NCBI GenBank assembly: GCA_028023455.1
Contig: JAQFVV010000351.1
Location: 182,001 to 246,000 of the forward strand
DNA from: Epiperipatus broadwayi
Lineage: Eukaryota; Onychophora; Udeonychophora; Euonychophora; Peripatidae
DNA: 64,000 nt
Direction: 5' to 3'
Both the position numbers and the translations under genes were made by a program. The notes under the pieces were generated by a model. That model saw only the letters and a list, made by a program, of their open reading frames with translations. It did no database searches and had not been told where the DNA came from. Each line of letters starts with the position of its first letter. Positions within the stretch are counted from its first letter, which is position 1. Shown here one piece after another: positions 14,149 to 24,745 of this stretch.

Positions 14149-14338
14149 GCTATTAACAAGCTTGCTGCAAAGCTTGTTAAGAGCTTATTTTGCGAACTCT
14201 ATATATTGTGCCATTACAATTTGGTCACTAGCCAAATTTATAGTAATGTGCATGTAGAAAAAGGAAACCAAAAATCATCATCACATTTTTATATAATCAT
14301 AAATGAAGCTGTAGGGCATCCAAGTTCAAACCCTACCA

Positions 14339-14838
14339 NNNNNNNNNNNNNNNNNNNNNNNNNNNNNNNNNNNNNNNNNNNNNNNNNNNNNNNNNNNNNN
14401 NNNNNNNNNNNNNNNNNNNNNNNNNNNNNNNNNNNNNNNNNNNNNNNNNNNNNNNNNNNNNNNNNNNNNNNNNNNNNNNNNNNNNNNNNNNNNNNNNNNN
14501 NNNNNNNNNNNNNNNNNNNNNNNNNNNNNNNNNNNNNNNNNNNNNNNNNNNNNNNNNNNNNNNNNNNNNNNNNNNNNNNNNNNNNNNNNNNNNNNNNNNN
14601 NNNNNNNNNNNNNNNNNNNNNNNNNNNNNNNNNNNNNNNNNNNNNNNNNNNNNNNNNNNNNNNNNNNNNNNNNNNNNNNNNNNNNNNNNNNNNNNNNNNN
14701 NNNNNNNNNNNNNNNNNNNNNNNNNNNNNNNNNNNNNNNNNNNNNNNNNNNNNNNNNNNNNNNNNNNNNNNNNNNNNNNNNNNNNNNNNNNNNNNNNNNN
14801 NNNNNNNNNNNNNNNNNNNNNNNNNNNNNNNNNNNNNN
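14339..14838. other. Assembly gap (500 N)
   Basis: Exactly 500 undetermined bases, a conventional placeholder length, so the true distance is unknown. Open frames that appear to span it (14206-14934 plus, 14326-14886 minus) are artefacts. Confidence 0.99.
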
Positions 14839-15955
14839 TATTATATGATGTTTAAGCAAGCCAATTTCAACCTGTTCTTGTATCATAGAGCAATCTTATC
14901 ACCTCTAATGAATGAAAATGACCTGAATAATTAATTGATGATGTGTATCAGTGTTTTATTATTATTTTTTTTGTTTCCATTGCAAGGATCAGCTGATCTT
15001 ATATATATATGTTTGCCAGATACTTTCTTTTTTAAAGAATTTTACTTAATCATTAATAACAATTTTATATTTAATAATAAACTATAATTCATCATTATAA
15101 CAAGGTTTCAGATATTGATTATTACTTATTCATGTAATGAAACAGTAAGGTCTGCTTTGCAGATCTTTGTTTCATCTTTTCTCACCTATTTCCTAACCTC
15201 ATACCTTAGTTTGAACCCCAATCTTTCGTAGTGTGTCTGCAATACACTTTTATACAAAAATCCTGCCTAATTTTAAACCATGAGCACAATGCTCGTATTA
15301 TATATATAACTCATTCCCAAATAAAATAAAAGATTATAGATTATGTATATGTTCACATAATTTTGATTTATTAAAAAGTAGGTTATATAAGTCGTAATTG
15401 TGCACACACTATGATATGCATTTTAAAACATATCAAAATTATAAATTGTCAAAGTTATTTTGTTTGAATCTATTTACAAATATATTACCGTCATAATATA
15501 TTTTGATTTAAAATAAAACTCATTTAGTAAATGTTCGTTTAGTAAATAGATTCAAATATTGCAATTTAAAAGTAAAATAATTTTTGTTTAATTTAATAAA
15601 AGTCATTCCAAATATTTCTGTTAAAATAAATGAGGGACAATAGTTTAATTAGTTAATGTTATATAAGTTTATCCAAAAACAGCAGATGTCCACTTAAGGT
15701 TTTTTTTAATTAGTAAAAGTAATTTTTAATTAAATCTAGTTTGTAATTCGAATGTCGACAGGGAAATTAACAAAAAAAAAATTAATGTTGAATTCCTTTA
15801 GACATTCAGATGATTTAATTACAGCTGATAAGTCTGATATATTTTTGTAGTGCTCCAGGGCAGTTCTATTGTTAAAGTCTACTATAAAAAGAAGGGTTTT
15901 CTTTTGTTCTTCTTTCTAATGTTTCTAAAAGAAATCATTCTGAGGTCTAATGTTT
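14839..15955. other. Non-coding DNA, no gene recognised
   Basis: Contains a small palindrome 'GATCTGCAAAGCAGACC' (on the minus strand, about 15150-15168) and, on the minus strand near 15200-15230, a B-box-like 'GGGGTTCAAACTAAGG'. This could be the head of an old tRNA-derived repeat, but no second copy is present to confirm it. Confidence 0.45.
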
Positions 15956-16168
15956 CTAACCAAAATTATTGTAGTAATTTGTAAATCTTGACATGACAGA
16001 GTAGAGCGCAAGAAGGCTATTTCTCTCCGGAATGGTCACATGCTCCTGTAGACCATTGGAAGTTATCACACAAGGAACCCCGAAACTGCTGCCACTGCCA
16101 AAAATATGAACATTTCCAGATTTTGCTGTTAAATTATATAAAAACCTGCTGACCATCAATCTACCCAA
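15956..16168 (-). pseudogene. Possible fragment resembling the C-terminus of L-lactate dehydrogenase
   Basis: A 70-residue minus-strand frame ends in a segment that resembles the LDH C-terminus: 'GVPCVITSNGLQEHV' lines up with the family pattern S-V-P-C-(I/V)-L-x-x-N-G-(I/L)-x-x-x-V. About 41 residues follow from that point to the stop, close to the 43 in animal LDH. Downstream similarity is weak (few charged residues where LDH has E-E-E). A splice acceptor could lie upstream at 'TTTTTGGCAG' within the frame. The local composition is more balanced than the flanks. Alternatives: a chance match, or a retroposed or decayed exon. No other LDH exon is visible nearby, so a functional gene is not supported here. 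Confidence 0.25.
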
Positions 16169-17650
16169 AATGCTTCTCCAGAGGTAACCCTAAATTAACC
16201 CAAGAGCTCTTGTGATAACTAACATGCTATAGCTATTTTAAATTGTTTTCTGATATTTCACATAACTTCATTATGTATTTCTTTAACGTGTTTAAATATA
16301 CTCAACATTTTGCTCTCTATCCTTGGGTTAATATTTTCTATTGATTAAGCTTTCTGTTATTTTATTATGATAATGTGTCAGAATCATTTTTGACTGAGTG
16401 AATTATTCCCTTTGATAAAAATAAGATGCTGCTATGAAGGCATATTTTAAATTTCTAAATAATTTTCCAATTTTATTATCTTGCAAATCATTCGTTCGAG
16501 GGCGATTCTATTCTTTAATATATAATATAATCACATAGTTTAAAATCTACATGTTATTGATTTTAATCTAATATGAGAGTATGTGCGTGGTCAATGATTA
16601 AATGTGTCCCCTAATGCATGATTGCGTATATAAATCTATACTTACTTTTCAAACCTGCAAGCATGCATTTTCCTATTTTAATTATCGTGTTCTACTTTAA
16701 TTATAAAGTTCATCATTGATGTCGAGAATGTGCAGACCCTTTTAAATGAATTTCTGGGAATTTGATTGGGCATTTCTCTTAATCCAAGTAAAACCCATTT
16801 AGTATGTTTTATATACACTAGTCTTGTATTGCTGGTACATGAATTGGTTGTTGAGACCGCTTTGTTTTACTTTTCCAAGGATTCTTTACATGGCCAAGTC
16901 CATTCTCTTCGCTTGCGGTTTCCAGGCAGAGTGTGTCCCCAAATGATACACCTGGGAATTCAACGCAATCATCACACAGTCGCTAAGTTTCGGCTGTTCA
17001 TAAAATACTTTCCTACGGGTTAGCAGCGAGATGCCCTCCGTAATCATTCCGGATATTCAATATTGTTTTATTTTTATATTTATTTTACAAAGCATCCACG
17101 ACTTAAACGTGTCACACCCTCCAACTTTAATAAATTCAATATCAGCAATACTGACCTCCCAATGTAACTTTTTTATTATTATTATCGAATAAATGCTTTG
17201 ATGACATCCCACTTTGTTGCTTAGTAAGCTTTTGTCCATGCTATTCTCGAAATCAATAAATATTTTATAACACTTAATTTCAAATATTTTCTTAAACTTG
17301 TATAATTGCTCAAAGCACCTCGCACATGTTCCTATCTCATCAAGCACATTATTGTAATGCTATTAGCCCGAGGAATAGAATACGTCACTTTGCTTTAAAA
17401 CTTTTTTTTATTTATTGGAATATAATGCCAACAATTATTTAATATGCGTCCCTGTCTCATATAAGCAGACAGTGGTGTTATATATATATGTATATTATAT
17501 AAATAAATTTTGTGAAATTATTTAAAACTAAATTTGATCTCTTATTTTATTTGATTCCTATCACTGTCTCGGTCTCTCTCTCTATATATATATTTTCTGC
17601 ATTTCTTTTGTAAATCCATAGACGTTAATTAGCCACCCAAGCTTCTTTTA
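16169..17650. other. Mixed-composition DNA with unassigned open frames
   Basis: GC and CpG are higher than in most of the window, especially at 16850-17040. The plus frame 16766-17023 starts 'GISLNPSKT', reminiscent of a LINE reverse transcriptase phrase, but nothing after it fits. The minus strand of 16850-17000 also reads openly ('EFPGVSFGDTLCLETASEEN'). Neither product is recognised. The minus frame 17057-17347 is likewise unassigned. This may be an ancient repeat or a decayed exon. Confidence 0.35.
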
Positions 17651-17659
17651 GTATAGTGA

Positions 17660-17890
17660 CTTTTGTTTCTCCCTGACCACCAGGCACTGGTCAAAGGTTA
17701 TACTAGCAGTGGCATCAAAAGCATTATCACATAGATTGCACTGTGAAATTTGGACTTTAGATTCAAACTTAGTATATCTAGAAGGCAACCACTCCTAGAA
17801 TGTTCAGTTTCATGTCTGGGGTTTGAATTCTGCAATGAGTTAGTGAGATAGATGATTCTGACTGTTACAGTAAATCTGATCATCACATCT
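17660..17890 (+). repeat. Partial SINE-like repeat related to family D
   Basis: Starts with 'TCTCCCTGACCACCAGGCAC', the same block that opens the D copies, then diverges. A B-box-like 'GGGGTTTGAATTCTG' lies at about 17818-17832. The next D copy follows within about 20 bp. Confidence 0.4.
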
Positions 17891-17904
17891 TAGGATTCCT
17901 TTGT

Positions 17905-18070
17905 CCCATCTCTACCTGACCACTGGGCTACATTGAGAAAAATTATCTCTCATGAGCTCAAGAGGGTAAATCGCTTAGTTATGAACTGGAGAAATGGGTG
18001 AGGTTCGAACCCATTTTTCCTGTATCTCTAGGTTGTGTTAGCTCAGCTCTACATTTTTGACCATTACAGT
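17905..18070 (+). repeat. tRNA-derived SINE-like repeat, family D, copy 2
   Basis: Has both internal Pol III boxes: A-box-like 'GAGCTCAAGAGGGTAAATCG' at about 17956-17975 and B-box 'GGTTCGAACCC' at about 18002-18012, spaced as in a tRNA. It is flanked by the blocks shared with copy 1 ('CCTGACCACTGGGC' upstream, 'TCTCTAGGTTGTGTTAGCTC' downstream). The tRNA-like part is not at the 5' edge of the shared sequence, so the unit may be composite. Confidence 0.65.
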
Positions 18071-18737
18071 GTTTTTGTATAATCTAGCATCCCACAATGT
18101 GGCCATACTGTTAAAAGTAAACTCTGAGATGTTTATGTATAGGAATTCTGAGGACCAGGAGAAAAATGTTTTGTATAATCTGGTGAAGTATGAAAATGTA
18201 TTTTTTTTTCTCTTGCTTTCTGCTCTTTCTATTAACTTTATCTGGAAATATATGTTCCATATAACAAATCAAGCAAAACTGATCAGTTGAAAATAAAATA
18301 AGAACAGACACTAATTTTTTTGTCTTTCTTCCTTTACAAGCCAAAGTGATTAAACAAGGAATAAAAAAATAAAGGGACTATATAATATTTTTTTTTTAAC
18401 TTATACCATATATAGTTTTATCACCTAGTTTTACAGAACATTCACATATGTATGAATAAAATGATAGATTACCATAGCAAAAAGGAAAATAGATTTAAGT
18501 TCAGGCATAAATAAAATTATGATTAGTCAGGCATAAATAAAATGTTATCATTAAAGGATGACAAAAAGCTGGAAGGCAAGAAAAGACAACCCTCAACAAA
18601 ATGATATGGGAGGGGGAGTAATTAATAATAAAAAAATCAGAAAGTCTTAGTTCATTGATAGATTATCAACATTGAAAAAAAAAGAGAAAAGAAAAAATAT
18701 TGACAAATATTGAAGAAAGTAGAATTGTTTTCTTGAT
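18071..18737. other. Non-coding, purine-rich DNA upstream of the Ty3-like element
   Basis: The overlapping frames at 18057-18290 and 18111-18344 are antisense shadows of each other and unrecognised. 'AGGCATAAATAAAAT' occurs twice (about 18502 and 18528). I could not find a 5' LTR or primer-binding site here. Confidence 0.45.
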
Positions 18738-19550
18738 ATGGGTGGCATGGAGGAAGGGACAAGTAAAGGGATAGAGGCAGATACCAGCATCATATTTTCT
18801 AATAGTATATTGGAGGTGCATAGCTCAATAATAAGAAATGTAGGGCTGGATATACTAGAACCATGTTGGGCAATAGAGTCATGGAAATCAGTAGAAGCCA
18901 TGAAAAGAAGACTAAGAGAAGAAGAAGAGGAGACAATAAAAAGCAGAAATAAATAGAGGAATGGAGGATCTAGAAAAAAAAGGGAGCAGAGTTGAAACAG
19001 AAATCACCAGATAGTGAATTGTAGATCCTCAGCAAAAAAGATAGTAAATTTAATATTAATGAAAATATCTGGGAAAGAGCAAGGAGTGTAGAAAGGAAAG
19101 ATGGTTCATTGGTGACATGGCTCATCCACATTAAAAGTTTTAAACAATATATAGGAAAAAATACAATGGCCTAACTGCAGAATCTCAAAGAATTATTTCT
19201 TTTCCATGAGCTTAGGGAAGATGAGCAGATAGCAATTGCTATTAACCATTTCCAGCCTCCACCCAAAATTGTTGGGGATGTTTGGCACTGAAACCAAAGT
19301 CATTTAGATACTACCATCTCATACTACTCAGAAGTTTTTGGAGTGAGGAAAGACAGGATGGAATATTACATCAGATATCACATAAAAATGCTATGGCTGA
19401 AAGGGGGAAACTTACATAGTTTTTTCTTTGGCAAGTATTTCTTTTTAAGGCATTAATAGCTTTCCCATTATCAGATGGACAAATCATCTGAACCATTAGA
19501 TACAACATGCCACCCCATATACAGCAATTAGTGTTAGGCTGCTAAAATAG

Positions 19551-20078
19551 TTGCTGACCACCATAGATTTGGGGAATTTGGAACAAAGAATTCTTAGAAA
19601 AGTTATCCACGGATATTATGAGAGGAAAGATCAGAATAAAAGACCATACCAGACAGTAAGGGCTCTGCTAATCCATTCATTTCAACTAAGACCCCATGAT
19701 AAAGAAAAAGGAAATATTTATAAAAAAATGAAACTCACAATGGTGATAGTCTATGAGAGAGAGGAACCTCTTTCCAAGTCTCCATACCAGTACTCTCCCA
19801 TAATTAAAGTGTTAGTGGAGGATTTCCCAGTAATTTCTTTATTGAACATAGGAAGCCAAGTCTCACTGGTGTCAAAGGAATGGTGTGTTACAACTGAAGG
19901 AATAAGAGCACTACCTACCATGCCATTTTGGCTTAATATTAAAATAAAGTCCATGATTGTAACCTATGCATTCCTGATAATTGCAGGTCTTATCCAGGAC
20001 ATGGTATTAGTATCCGATTTCTTAAGTCACTACCAAGCTGTCATAAATTATGAAGAAAAAAAACTTCCCATTCCATAA
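19551..20078 (+). pseudogene. Retroviral-type aspartic protease region of the Ty3-like element
   Basis: A 175-residue frame. The protease-like part starts at about residue 85: 'VISLLNIGSQVSLVSKEW' corresponds to the family's A-L-(I/L)-D-T-G-S-Q-V-S-L-V. The D-T-G triad that supplies the catalytic aspartate reads N-I-G here, so the enzyme would be inactive. Near the C-terminus 'LVSDFLSHYQAVINYEEKKL' matches the flap-distal segment around the usual L-G-x-D-F-L. Residues 1-84 probably belong to the gag-protease linker. It is followed in another frame by the reverse transcriptase. Confidence 0.75.
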
Positions 20079-20183
20079 GGAAATACTTAGATTCTTTGAT
20101 AGGGAGGCCCGTCTACCACCAGAGTTGGATTCATCCAAAGGGAACTTGACTCAGGCTCCATAGAAAGTAAAGTAAAGGAATCA

Positions 20184-21059
20184 TTGTTCAAAATTGAAAG
20201 TGAGAAGCAGAAACTGAAAAAACTGCTAAGGGAACATGTGAAAGCATTCTCAAAAGTACCAGAGATATTTAAAGAATATGTACACCAAATCGAAGTCAAG
20301 GAAGAAACATATTTTCACATGAGGACATACCCTATTTCCTATCAATACAAAAGAGAAGTGGAAGACCAGCTAAGAGCCAGTCCAAAAAAATGGATCAATA
20401 AGGGTATGCTTGGATGTAAGGAAGCTCAATAGCATCACTATCCCAGAAAGAGACATAGCTCCACCCATTCAAGAAGTTTTTACACAGCTTGCCAACAAAA
20501 AATTTTTTACTACACTGGACCTAACATCAAGCTGTTGAGAAATTGTTTTTACCACCCTGGGCCTAACATCAAGCTATTGTCAAATTGTCTTAGACACATG
20601 GGATAGGAAATATACAGCTTTCAGGCATGAAGGGCATACTTAAATGTTCAAATGGATGCCACCTTGCTTCATCAACAGTGGCACAGTTTTGATCTGATGT
20701 TTAGATCAGGCCTTGTCAGAGTAAATCAAACAACACATGGTGTGTTATACAGATAATGTGGTTATTGCATCCACATGCCAAGAAAACATTTGGCTTATAT
20801 AAAAAATTTCCTCCAAGAATGTGTGGACAAAAACATTACCATAAATTTTAGCAAAAGTTACTTTACAGTCAAGGAAAACACCTTCCTCATTCATTTGGTA
20901 AATGGACAAGGTATTTCATATCACCCAGAGAAAAATCATGGCCACCAAAATACTTCCCAACACCAAACAATCAGAAGCAGATATGATCCTTTATGGATCT
21001 ATGCAAGTTTTATTATAAATTCTACAAAATTTTTGCACAAGATGCCTTGTGTTTACTAG
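20184..21059 (+). pseudogene. Reverse transcriptase remnant of the Ty3-like element
   Basis: Begins with the N-terminal part (residues 1-82 of 20184-20432: 'LLREHVKAFSKVPEI', later 'YPISYQYKREVEDQL' and 'INKGML'). It continues in shifted frames through 'FFTTLDLTSS', a second near-duplicate 'LGLTSSYCQIVL' at about 20555-20590 (motif A region), and 'VCYTDNVVIAS' at 20740-20769, where the usual Y-x-D-D box reads Y-T-D-N. The frame 20775-21059 corresponds to the thumb ('NITINFSKSYFTVKEN'). Multiple stops and at least one small internal duplication make this a dead copy. Confidence 0.75.
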
Positions 21060-21271
21060 AACTATTAAAAAAGGACAGATGGTGGAAATAATTAATCGAA
21101 CATGGTCAGGATTTGGGAAAAAATTAAGCAAAATTTCTTATGGATTGTTGTGTTACACCATCCAAACTTTACTTGTCCATTTTACCTTCAAACCTACAGC
21201 AGTAAAAGATGTCTGGGGGTAGTATTATTCCAGATTGACCAAGACAACAGACTTAAGGGGCAGAAATAAAT

Positions 21272-21889
21272 TATACCATTATAGAACAAGAGAGTCTAGC
21301 CATAGTATGGGGATTCCAGAGGTTCAAGCAATTTCTATTAGGGTCAGAAGTGATAATCAATATAGACCACCAGTGTCTTGAGTTTCTTAACAGAGGATAC
21401 CTCACAAATGACCACCTCATTAGATGGAGTTTGTTCACACAACATTTTAATTATAAGGTGATTTATGGTCCTGGAGAGGAAAATATTGAAGCAGACATCT
21501 TAAGCCACCACCCAGTGGGCATCCAACCACAGAACCTGGTGGCAGAAGAGATTCAAGTAGAAGTGATATACACTAATGTGGATGAATTGGTAGAACAAGA
21601 TTTTAAAAAATTGGCTCATGGACCCATAATGGAAGCCTGTGATAAAGGCCAAATACCAGAACTAAAGCAATGTTACCAAATTAAGAACAATCTCTTGATG
21701 TACAAAACTCAGTATTGGGTAAACCTCTGCATAATTCTGGTACCACAGGAGCTCAGAGAATGGCTGATTGTGCATGTCCAGAAATTGTGTGGACAATATG
21801 GCCATAGGAAAACAGAGAATGTCACACAACATCAATTTCATTGGGAAGGGATGTACCCCAGCATCCTAATAATACTAAGAGAATATTAG
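21272..21889 (+). pseudogene. RNase H C-terminal part and integrase zinc-binding region of the Ty3-like element
   Basis: An open stretch encodes 'YTIIEQESLAIVWGFQRF', the typical Ty3 RNase H segment with the conserved glutamate, then 'IINIDHQCLEFLNRGYL' (usual T-D-H-x-x-L), then 'YGPGEENIEADILS' matching Y-x-P-G-x-x-N-x-x-A-D-x-L-S. Further on, 'GQYGHRKTENV' and 'FHWEGMYPSI' fit the N-terminal zinc-binding domain of integrase, but the C-x-x-C half is lost after the stop at 21887-21889. Confidence 0.8.
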
Positions 21890-21907
21890 TGATTTGCTCA
21901 GAATAAA

Positions 21908-22668
21908 GTGCCTAATCAATCTTACACTGGGGCAGTCACATCAATATTACCAAAGAGCCCAAATAAACTTTTGGCAGTAGATCATTATGGAATTGTATCT
22001 ACTTTTAATTGGTTTAAGTTCCTTTTTGTAACTTATGATGTATTTATGAAATACATCTATGCACTATGCATGCCCAGTATGACAAGAAAACTCTCAAAGT
22101 GCACTCAAGGCTCTCCATCTGAAACAATTCATTGAGATAGGAAAACCATAGACCATATTGTCTGACCATGGAGCAGCATTTACATCAAAACAATGGAGTG
22201 AGAGAAATGTGACAACATGGCATTAGGCACATTTTGACCTCAATAAGGAATCGCCAATTTAATCCATATGAGAGGATCATGAAGAAATTAAATCACTTGT
22301 TCAGGACATACTCAGAAAATAATCACAAGAGTTGGGTAAAACAAACACCTACAGTCATGAGGCACCTGAACCGTAATAAAAATGAGTCTACAGGTTTCAC
22401 ACCATCACAGCTTCATTTTGGGAGACAAGATCCTAGTTTCATAAAAACATTACTCCCAGTGGAGATAGAAATAGTAAATCAGGACCAAGATCACACTAGA
22501 ATGCTGTGTCTGGAGCATATGGCAAAAAGAAAAGTAAGAAAGGAAAACAAAATCCATATATTTTTAAAACTGGGGTACAGGTGTCAGTTAGAACACCACA
22601 TGTTAGTAAGCCATTGGAGGGGTAGTATACAAAATTTTTCCCATTGTATAAAGGGCCTTTTATTTTAA
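21908..22668 (+). pseudogene. Integrase catalytic core remnant of the Ty3-like element
   Basis: First catalytic Asp region: 'LLAVDHYGIVSTFNWFKFLF' and 'VTYDVFMKYIYA' (21908-22135). The second Asp segment, 'ILSDHGAAFTSKQW' at about 22155-22200, lies in a shifted frame. The third acid is in 'FNPYERIMKKLNHLFRTYSE' (from about 22255), followed by 'NESTGFTPSQLHFGRQDP', a hallmark of the C-terminal side of Ty3/gypsy cores. At least two frameshifts separate these, so no intact integrase is encoded. Confidence 0.8.
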
Positions 22669-22869
22669 AAAATTTGGCGAAAATGCCTTTCTGTTATAGA
22701 ATGGGAAAGGAATCAGTTGGACTTTTAATGCAAGGTCTTTGAAACCATATATCATGGCACAACAATAAATATACAAAAGAATAGAGGGGGCAGTCCAAAT
22801 GGTTAACAATCAACCTCAGAGAGATTGCTCCACCAGAAAAAGAATTATATAAGAATGGAGACCATTATA

Positions 22870-22973
22870 AATATATTCTTTACTGGAAGTACTTTTGATT
22901 GTAAAACTGACAATCTTTATCAACCATTAATTAGTACAAATTTATTCTAATTACTTCCAGTAAAGAATATATT
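22870..22973. repeat. Perfect 22-bp inverted repeat (hairpin or MITE-like)
   Basis: 22870-22891 and 22952-22973 are exact reverse complements ('TATTCTTTACTGGAAGTA' core) with a 60-bp AT-rich loop. It lies just beyond the 3' end of the Ty3-like element. No target-site duplication was identified. Confidence 0.8.
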
Positions 22974-24591
22974 AATACATTTGAATACTGTGTTAAATAG
23001 ATTTGTTTGAATTATTATATGATTTAAAAATACAGCCATTTAATAATTATAGTTATATATATATATTGAACCAGGTGGGGTGAATTTAGATCGAAATAGG
23101 AACAACAAAATCTCTAGCATGAACTTTGTCTTTTTAAATAAAAAGTGAAAGCAAAATTATAAGACCTTTTTTTTATACAAAAAATATGATACACTTATTT
23201 ATTAATTTGATCTGCACCAATGCAATTTAAGTATTGCTCCACACCAGCCCCTTAGGCAGAGAAGAGAGTACCCAAAGAGTACCGGTATCCAAGCCGAGCT
23301 GTATATATCAGATATATAACTACACCTACATTTCCAGGACAAAGATGTCTTCTCGGCTGCAGAATTCAACACCTATCATTCAAAGCACTTTTTTGTTTCA
23401 GAGTAAACCCCATGCACCAGTTATTTACCAAAGTAAATAATGCACTTTGAACAATGGCAAACTAATTCAGTGCCTAAGATATCCCAACTAGCTCAATCAA
23501 AAGGATAATAGAATATATATTTAACCTTATTTAGTTGTAAAAGAATTGACTGACAAATATTAAGCTTAAAGATCATTTATTTTGACTAAATGTTTGTTAT
23601 TGTAAATTTTAATCTACTTTTATAAAATCTTAATTAAATTAGACAATGATTTATAATAACCTCAGGTACACACATATTATAATAAAATATACCATAGTAA
23701 TATAATTCAGCATTAAAATAATTACAAGCATTCAATGTTTACCATTTATAATTTAGAAAACTACTACTACAAATTCTTATTTAACTTAAACAATGATTTT
23801 TATATATAACTACATGGACTTTTAATAAATCACACAATATAATATAACAAGAGTATTAAATAAACAACATTTAAAACACACACATCAATAGTTCATTTAT
23901 ACATGCTATAGAGTTCATTTGTTTTACTGACTCTGGAGCCTTCAAATTATTGCAATGGCTACTTTAATATCAGAAATGGAATAAGAAAAAGTTATTCATT
24001 ACCTAAAGGATCTTGGATGTTAAATTCTTCTGTTTGCTGCTTCATGTGAATTTTTTCCAACCGGTTGATTTTGAGGTTTTTGTGGAGGTTTAATGATTAC
24101 TATTTCATGATACTAGAAAGTAAAGGAAGCTAGATATCTCTGGCAATTTCAAGTTATTAGGCATGCATCACTTTTACCAGGCAGGTTAGCTGTTTCATCA
24201 GACTAAGGCTAGAGCCTGGCCGTATGTTTCCAACAGTTGCTAACACTGCATTGTTATGAAAAACACTGACTCTGGAGGTGTGGAGAAACTGATTGTAACA
24301 ACTCATTGATTGATTGACTAAACTGATTGAAGAACCGATAGACTGAATGATGAAAAACCAGACTATGTGATGACCTGTCCGTCACTTTGTTAATTAGTTT
24401 TTATATCCACCAGCTATATCCACTGTTGAAATTCGTCCAGTTTTTGATTACATTCTGATAAGATTTTAATCCTGTTTTTAGTTGGTAGCCATTGCTAATT
24501 CTCTTTTTTATATCACTTATGAGCATATACAATATTTGAGGGAACTTCTTTTAATTTATAACTTTCATTTATTTTTCCATATTTAATATAA
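22974..24591. other. Non-coding DNA, no gene recognised
   Basis: The plus frame 23234-23440 is unrecognised. A GATT-rich patch ('TGATTGATTGACTAAACTGA') lies at about 24305-24330. Nothing else was supported. Confidence 0.5.
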
Positions 24592-24745
24592 TCTGAATGA
24601 AAAACCAAGGAAGAACAATTCTCATTTCATATTCAATTTTATTAACATGCACACATTTTACTAGTTTATTGTTTTCATTGTTACAAATAATGCTATCACG
24701 GACATTATTAAATGAGAACTGTTCTTCCTTGGTTTTTCATTCAGA
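24592..24745. repeat. Near-perfect 36-bp inverted repeat
   Basis: 24592-24627 ('TCTGAATGAAAAACCAAGGA' onward) pairs with 24710-24745 with one mismatch in 36 and an 82-bp spacer. It is probably a young foldback or MITE-type insertion or a local inversion duplication. The open frame 24597-24866 runs through it and looks fortuitous. Confidence 0.85.

Larger units (their letters stand above)
13276..14220. mobile_element. Candidate non-autonomous element with inverted ends and internal duplication
   Basis: The left border (13276-13320, 'TATATAGAGCCCACAAAATA' then 'AGCTATTAAC') matches the reverse complement of the right border (about 14175-14220, 'GTTAAGAGCTTATTTTGCGA' then 'ACTCTATATATTGTG') over about 40 bp with mismatches. 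Between the borders lie two direct copies of a 321-bp block. No transposase is present. It could be a non-autonomous DNA transposon, or nested elements of one family. The boundary is uncertain because an assembly gap starts 119 bases to the right. Confidence 0.45.
18738..22800 (+). mobile_element. Decayed Ty3/gypsy-type LTR retrotransposon internal region
   Basis: The domain order on the plus strand is protease, reverse transcriptase, RNase H, integrase, the order that defines Ty3/gypsy (Metaviridae) and excludes Ty1/copia. The coding region is broken by many stops and frameshifts and several catalytic motifs are altered, so it is not autonomous. A purine tract 'GAATAGAGGGGG' at about 22780-22791 could be the polypurine tract, but no LTR pair is recognisable on either side. 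No envelope-like frame is seen. The segment 18738-18956, rich in Glu/Arg and Lys near its end, may be a gag remnant but is not recognised as such. Confidence 0.85.

Noticed and set aside
14206-14934. Long open frames crossing 14206-14934 (plus) and 14326-14886 (minus)
   Set aside because: They are open only because they cross 500 undetermined bases.
18057-18344. Two 77-codon overlapping frames on opposite strands
   Set aside because: Mutually antisense, low-complexity, with no family resemblance.
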